From: UBA5359 sp028699365 [NCBI: bacterium] | GTDB taxonomy: Bacteria > UBP13 > UBA5359 | Direction of reading: 5' to 3' | Assembly: GCA_028699365.1 (NCBI GenBank) | Contig: JAQVUQ010000132.1 | Span: 1-7,336, forward strand | Length of the DNA: 7,336 bases | Shown: in pieces, positions 5,847 to 7,336 of the stretch | Layout: each line of letters opens with the position of its first letter | Position numbering within the stretch: the stretch's first letter is position 1 | Notes under the pieces: generated by a model | What the model was told of the DNA's origin: nothing | What the model saw: only the letters and a program-made list of their open reading frames with translations | Database searches by the model: none | Position numbers and translations under genes: made by a program

Positions 5847-7121
5847 TTAAATATCCTGTCGAATATCTATGACCTTACTCGTTTCGATGGATTCCTGGGC
5901 TGCCAGGCACATCACAGCACTGATATATCCCTCCCTGATGGAGGCGTTCATGGGTGATTCTCCGCCCTGCAACAGGCTGATAAGCCCCTGAGCCAGGTTC
6001 TCCGCACTGCCAAAGTGGCCCACGTTGGCCCAGTCATGCACCTCCTCGGTATACGATCCGGGCCTGTCGTTGAAGCGGGTGATCCTGATGGTGCTGGCCC
6101 CCTTGACGTAGGCTCCGGTGTCGGGATGCTCTTCAAAGTCTCCGTAGAAGCGGAAATCCATTATCCCCTCGGTGCCGATAAAATAGCCTCCCCGCTGCCC
6201 GCCGTGATGGGGAGCGTTGAAGGTCTGGGAATAGGAGGCCGTCACCCCTCCCTCATACCGTATGACCAGCACCTGATTGTCGTCTATGTCTATCTCCCTG
6301 GCGTAGACGCACAGGCGTGTCGAGGACCCCGGCAGGGGCCTTGAGGCATCCAGCTTGCGCCGGTAGATGCTCATGGGACAGAGCATCCTGCGCTCGCAGG
6401 CATCACAGGTCAGATCATCGGGCATGTCTCCGCCGTAAACCTGTCTGGAGCCAAAGGCGGCTACGGCCTCAGGCTTCAGGCCGGTAAAGTAATTGATCAG
6501 GTCAAGGTCGTGGGTGGCTTTCTGCAGCAGCAGACTGCCTACGTTCTGCCTGGTGCGCATCCACCGCCTGAAGTAGTTGTCGCCGTAATGCACGTTGTTC
6601 ACATACTGCACGGAGACTATTCGCCCGATATCTCCATTCAGGATATGCCGCCGGGCCGTTTCCGATACCGGGGAACCTCTCAGACTAAGGTTGACGACGG
6701 TTACTTTGGGATAATCCCGCAGCAACTCCCAGACCTGCCGCACATCCTCCCGAGTAATGGCTATAGGCTTTTCCAGCAGGATATTCACCCCGTGCCTGAC
6801 GCAGGTTTCCACGGCTGCGGCATGGTGGCTGCAGTAGGAGGCGATAATAACGGTATTGATATCCTCCTTCTGCAGCATCTCCTCCGGGTCCGTGTAGAAA
6901 GGCAGATCACGGAAGCCGGGTCTCAGTTCAAAGGCTTCCGTTTTCAGATCCCCGGCGGTGCGGGTATCTCCGGTATCCAGATATCCGGCCACTATGCGAT
7001 CGAAGTTGCTGCGGTCAATATCAGAGAAGGCTATGCAGCATCCGGGCTGATACTTCTCCATACGCAGCATATGGCTTGTTCCCGCGCATCCGGCTCCTAT
7101 GCAGGCTACTTTCAATTCCAT
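5847..7121 (-). CDS. Gfo/Idh/MocA-family NAD(P)-dependent sugar oxidoreductase with Cys cluster
   Basis: A 424-residue cytoplasmic dehydrogenase. The N-terminal Rossmann fold has the dinucleotide motif G9-A-G11-C-A-G14, the EKP triad (117-119) with catalytic K118, and the substrate-side KATHDLDLINYFTG (201-214) carrying H204 and D205. Family members oxidise a sugar or cyclitol hydroxyl to a ketone with NAD(P). The C-terminal domain carries a cysteine-rich insert, C239-x2-C242-x5-C248, then C271. This is seen in a subset of family members and may bind zinc structurally. At 424 residues it is longer than the usual 330-380, in part because of this insert. ATG 7121 is preceded by AGGAG about 12 nt upstream. 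It is the first gene of the operon, and the hairpin 7161-7197 just upstream may regulate it. Exact substrate unknown. Confidence 0.88.
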   Translation of the reverse strand: MELKVACIGAGCAGTSHMLRMEKYQPGCCIAFSDIDRSNFDRIVAGYLDTGDTRTAGDLKTEAFELRPGFRDLPFYTDPEEMLQKEDINTVIIASYCSHHAAAVETCVRHGVNILLEKPIAITREDVRQVWELLRDYPKVTVVNLSLRGSPVSETARRHILNGDIGRIVSVQYVNNVHYGDNYFRRWMRTRQNVGSLLLQKATHDLDLINYFTGLKPEAVAAFGSRQVYGGDMPDDLTCDACERRMLCPMSIYRRKLDASRPLPGSSTRLCVYAREIDIDDNQVLVIRYEGGVTASYSQTFNAPHHGGQRGGYFIGTEGIMDFRFYGDFEEHPDTGAYVKGASTIRITRFNDRPGSYTEEVHDWANVGHFGSAENLAQGLISLLQGGESPMNASIREGYISAVMCLAAQESIETSKVIDIRQDI

Positions 7122-7160
7122 CGCTTGTTACCACTCCTTAGGAACACGACTAGCTGTAAT

Positions 7161-7197
7161 TGTCCTGCCCCACGTCTGCTTGTCGTAGGGCAGGACA
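7161..7197. promoter_or_regulatory. 10-bp inverted repeat upstream of the oxidoreductase operon
   Basis: TGTCCTGCCC (7161-7170) pairs perfectly with GGGCAGGACA (7188-7197), and a further ACG/CGT (7172-7174 with 7184-7186) can extend the stem past one mismatch. It lies 43 nt after the stop of the LamG-type gene and 39 nt before the oxidoreductase start, both on the minus strand. It could end the first transcript, act as an attenuator, or be a repressor operator. No T-run follows on the minus strand, which weakens the terminator reading. Confidence 0.6.
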
Positions 7198-7240
7198 TAT
7201 CTCTTAATATACCTCGATCAAAAGCTAAGTTTTTATCCTG

Positions 7241-7336
7241 TTATCTATTTGCTTCCTGCTTGGAGTAAATGGCTTTCACTTCGTCCGCCGCCAATGTCTT
7301 ATTGAAGTACATTACTTCGTCCATTTCTCCCTGCAT
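7241..7336 (-). CDS. 3' end of a gene with a C-terminal LamG-like domain (partial)
   Basis: Only the last 31 codons are in the window, ending at TAA 7241-7243. The translation contains GEMDEVMYFNKTLAADEVKA then IYSKQ, which closely matches the last strand and helix of LamG/concanavalin-like carbohydrate-binding domains ('G-IDEVRIYNRALSADEI'). Such domains usually end extracellular glycan-binding proteins or glycosidases. The gene runs off the right edge, so its main function, length and any signal peptide are unseen. The ATG at 7334-7336 is an internal methionine of the domain and should not be taken as a start. A carbohydrate-binding product upstream of a glycoside operon fits a polysaccharide-use locus, but the hairpin between them means they may be separate transcripts. 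Confidence 0.65.
   Translation of the reverse strand: MQGEMDEVMYFNKTLAADEVKAIYSKQEANR

Noticed and set aside
23-7239. TAAGTTTTTACCCT (23-36) resembling TAAGTTTTTATCCT (7226-7239) near both ends of the window, as possible flanking direct repeats
   Set aside because: A 14-nt match with one mismatch is expected several times by chance in 7 kb, and no integrase or element structure links the two sites.
7198-7240. Possible minus-strand promoter before the oxidoreductase (TTGATC followed by TATGTC after 16 nt)
   Set aside because: The -10 box is poor and overlaps the inverted repeat; the nearby TATATT has no -35 at proper spacing.
6510-7268. 252-codon plus-strand open frame opposite the oxidoreductase start
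   Set aside because: It covers the Rossmann-fold coding region in antisense and has no recognisable domain. The minus-strand reading with its GxGxxG and EKP motifs is far stronger.
1-7336. CRISPR arrays, tRNA or rRNA genes
   Set aside because: No regularly spaced repeats and no tRNA-like cloverleaf or rRNA-like sequence were noticed on either strand.

Overview
The window looks like an accessory stretch of an anaerobic, probably Clostridia-like (Firmicutes) genome. The grounds are very strong GGAGG-type ribosome binding sites before nearly every gene, tightly packed co-directional genes, moderate GC with an AT-rich left end, and toxin-antitoxin families common in such bacteria. This taxonomic guess is an inference from style and not from a marker gene. 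Every intact gene lies on the minus strand, so the biological reading order runs from the right edge to the left.

Right edge (7336 to 7241): the last 31 codons of a gene ending in a LamG/concanavalin-like domain, followed by a 10-bp inverted repeat (7161-7197). Then comes a compact four-gene operon. It encodes a Gfo/Idh-type NAD(P)-dependent sugar oxidoreductase with a cysteine-cluster insert (5847-7121), a UroD/MtaA-fold protein with an intact H-x-C...C metal signature (4754-5833), an AP-endonuclease-2-fold sugar isomerase/epimerase (3822-4718), and a large GH35-like clan GH-A glycosidase without a signal peptide (1289-3829). Spacings run from an 8-nt overlap to 35 nt, so the genes should be co-transcribed. 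The likely theme is intracellular processing of an imported glycoside: oxidation, epimerisation or elimination, and hydrolysis. The UroD-like protein is the unexplained member; its metal motif suggests methyl transfer rather than haem synthesis.

Left third (1 to 1260): a graveyard and live site of toxin-antitoxin modules. A complete vapBC pair (VapB 694-924, VapC 305-697) has a recognisable promoter and operator-like dyads. Directly upstream, on the opposite strand, lie two broken pieces of an MNT/HepT (minimal nucleotidyltransferase plus HEPN) module. One is the C-terminal end of the nucleotidyltransferase (about 1021-1101). The other is a HepT gene with a large internal deletion that removes the catalytic arginine (1098-1258). 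The extreme left (1-304) has no intact gene but holds a 17-bp-stem hairpin and a good minus-strand promoter firing off the window edge; it may be the leader of another gene or the border of a mobile element.
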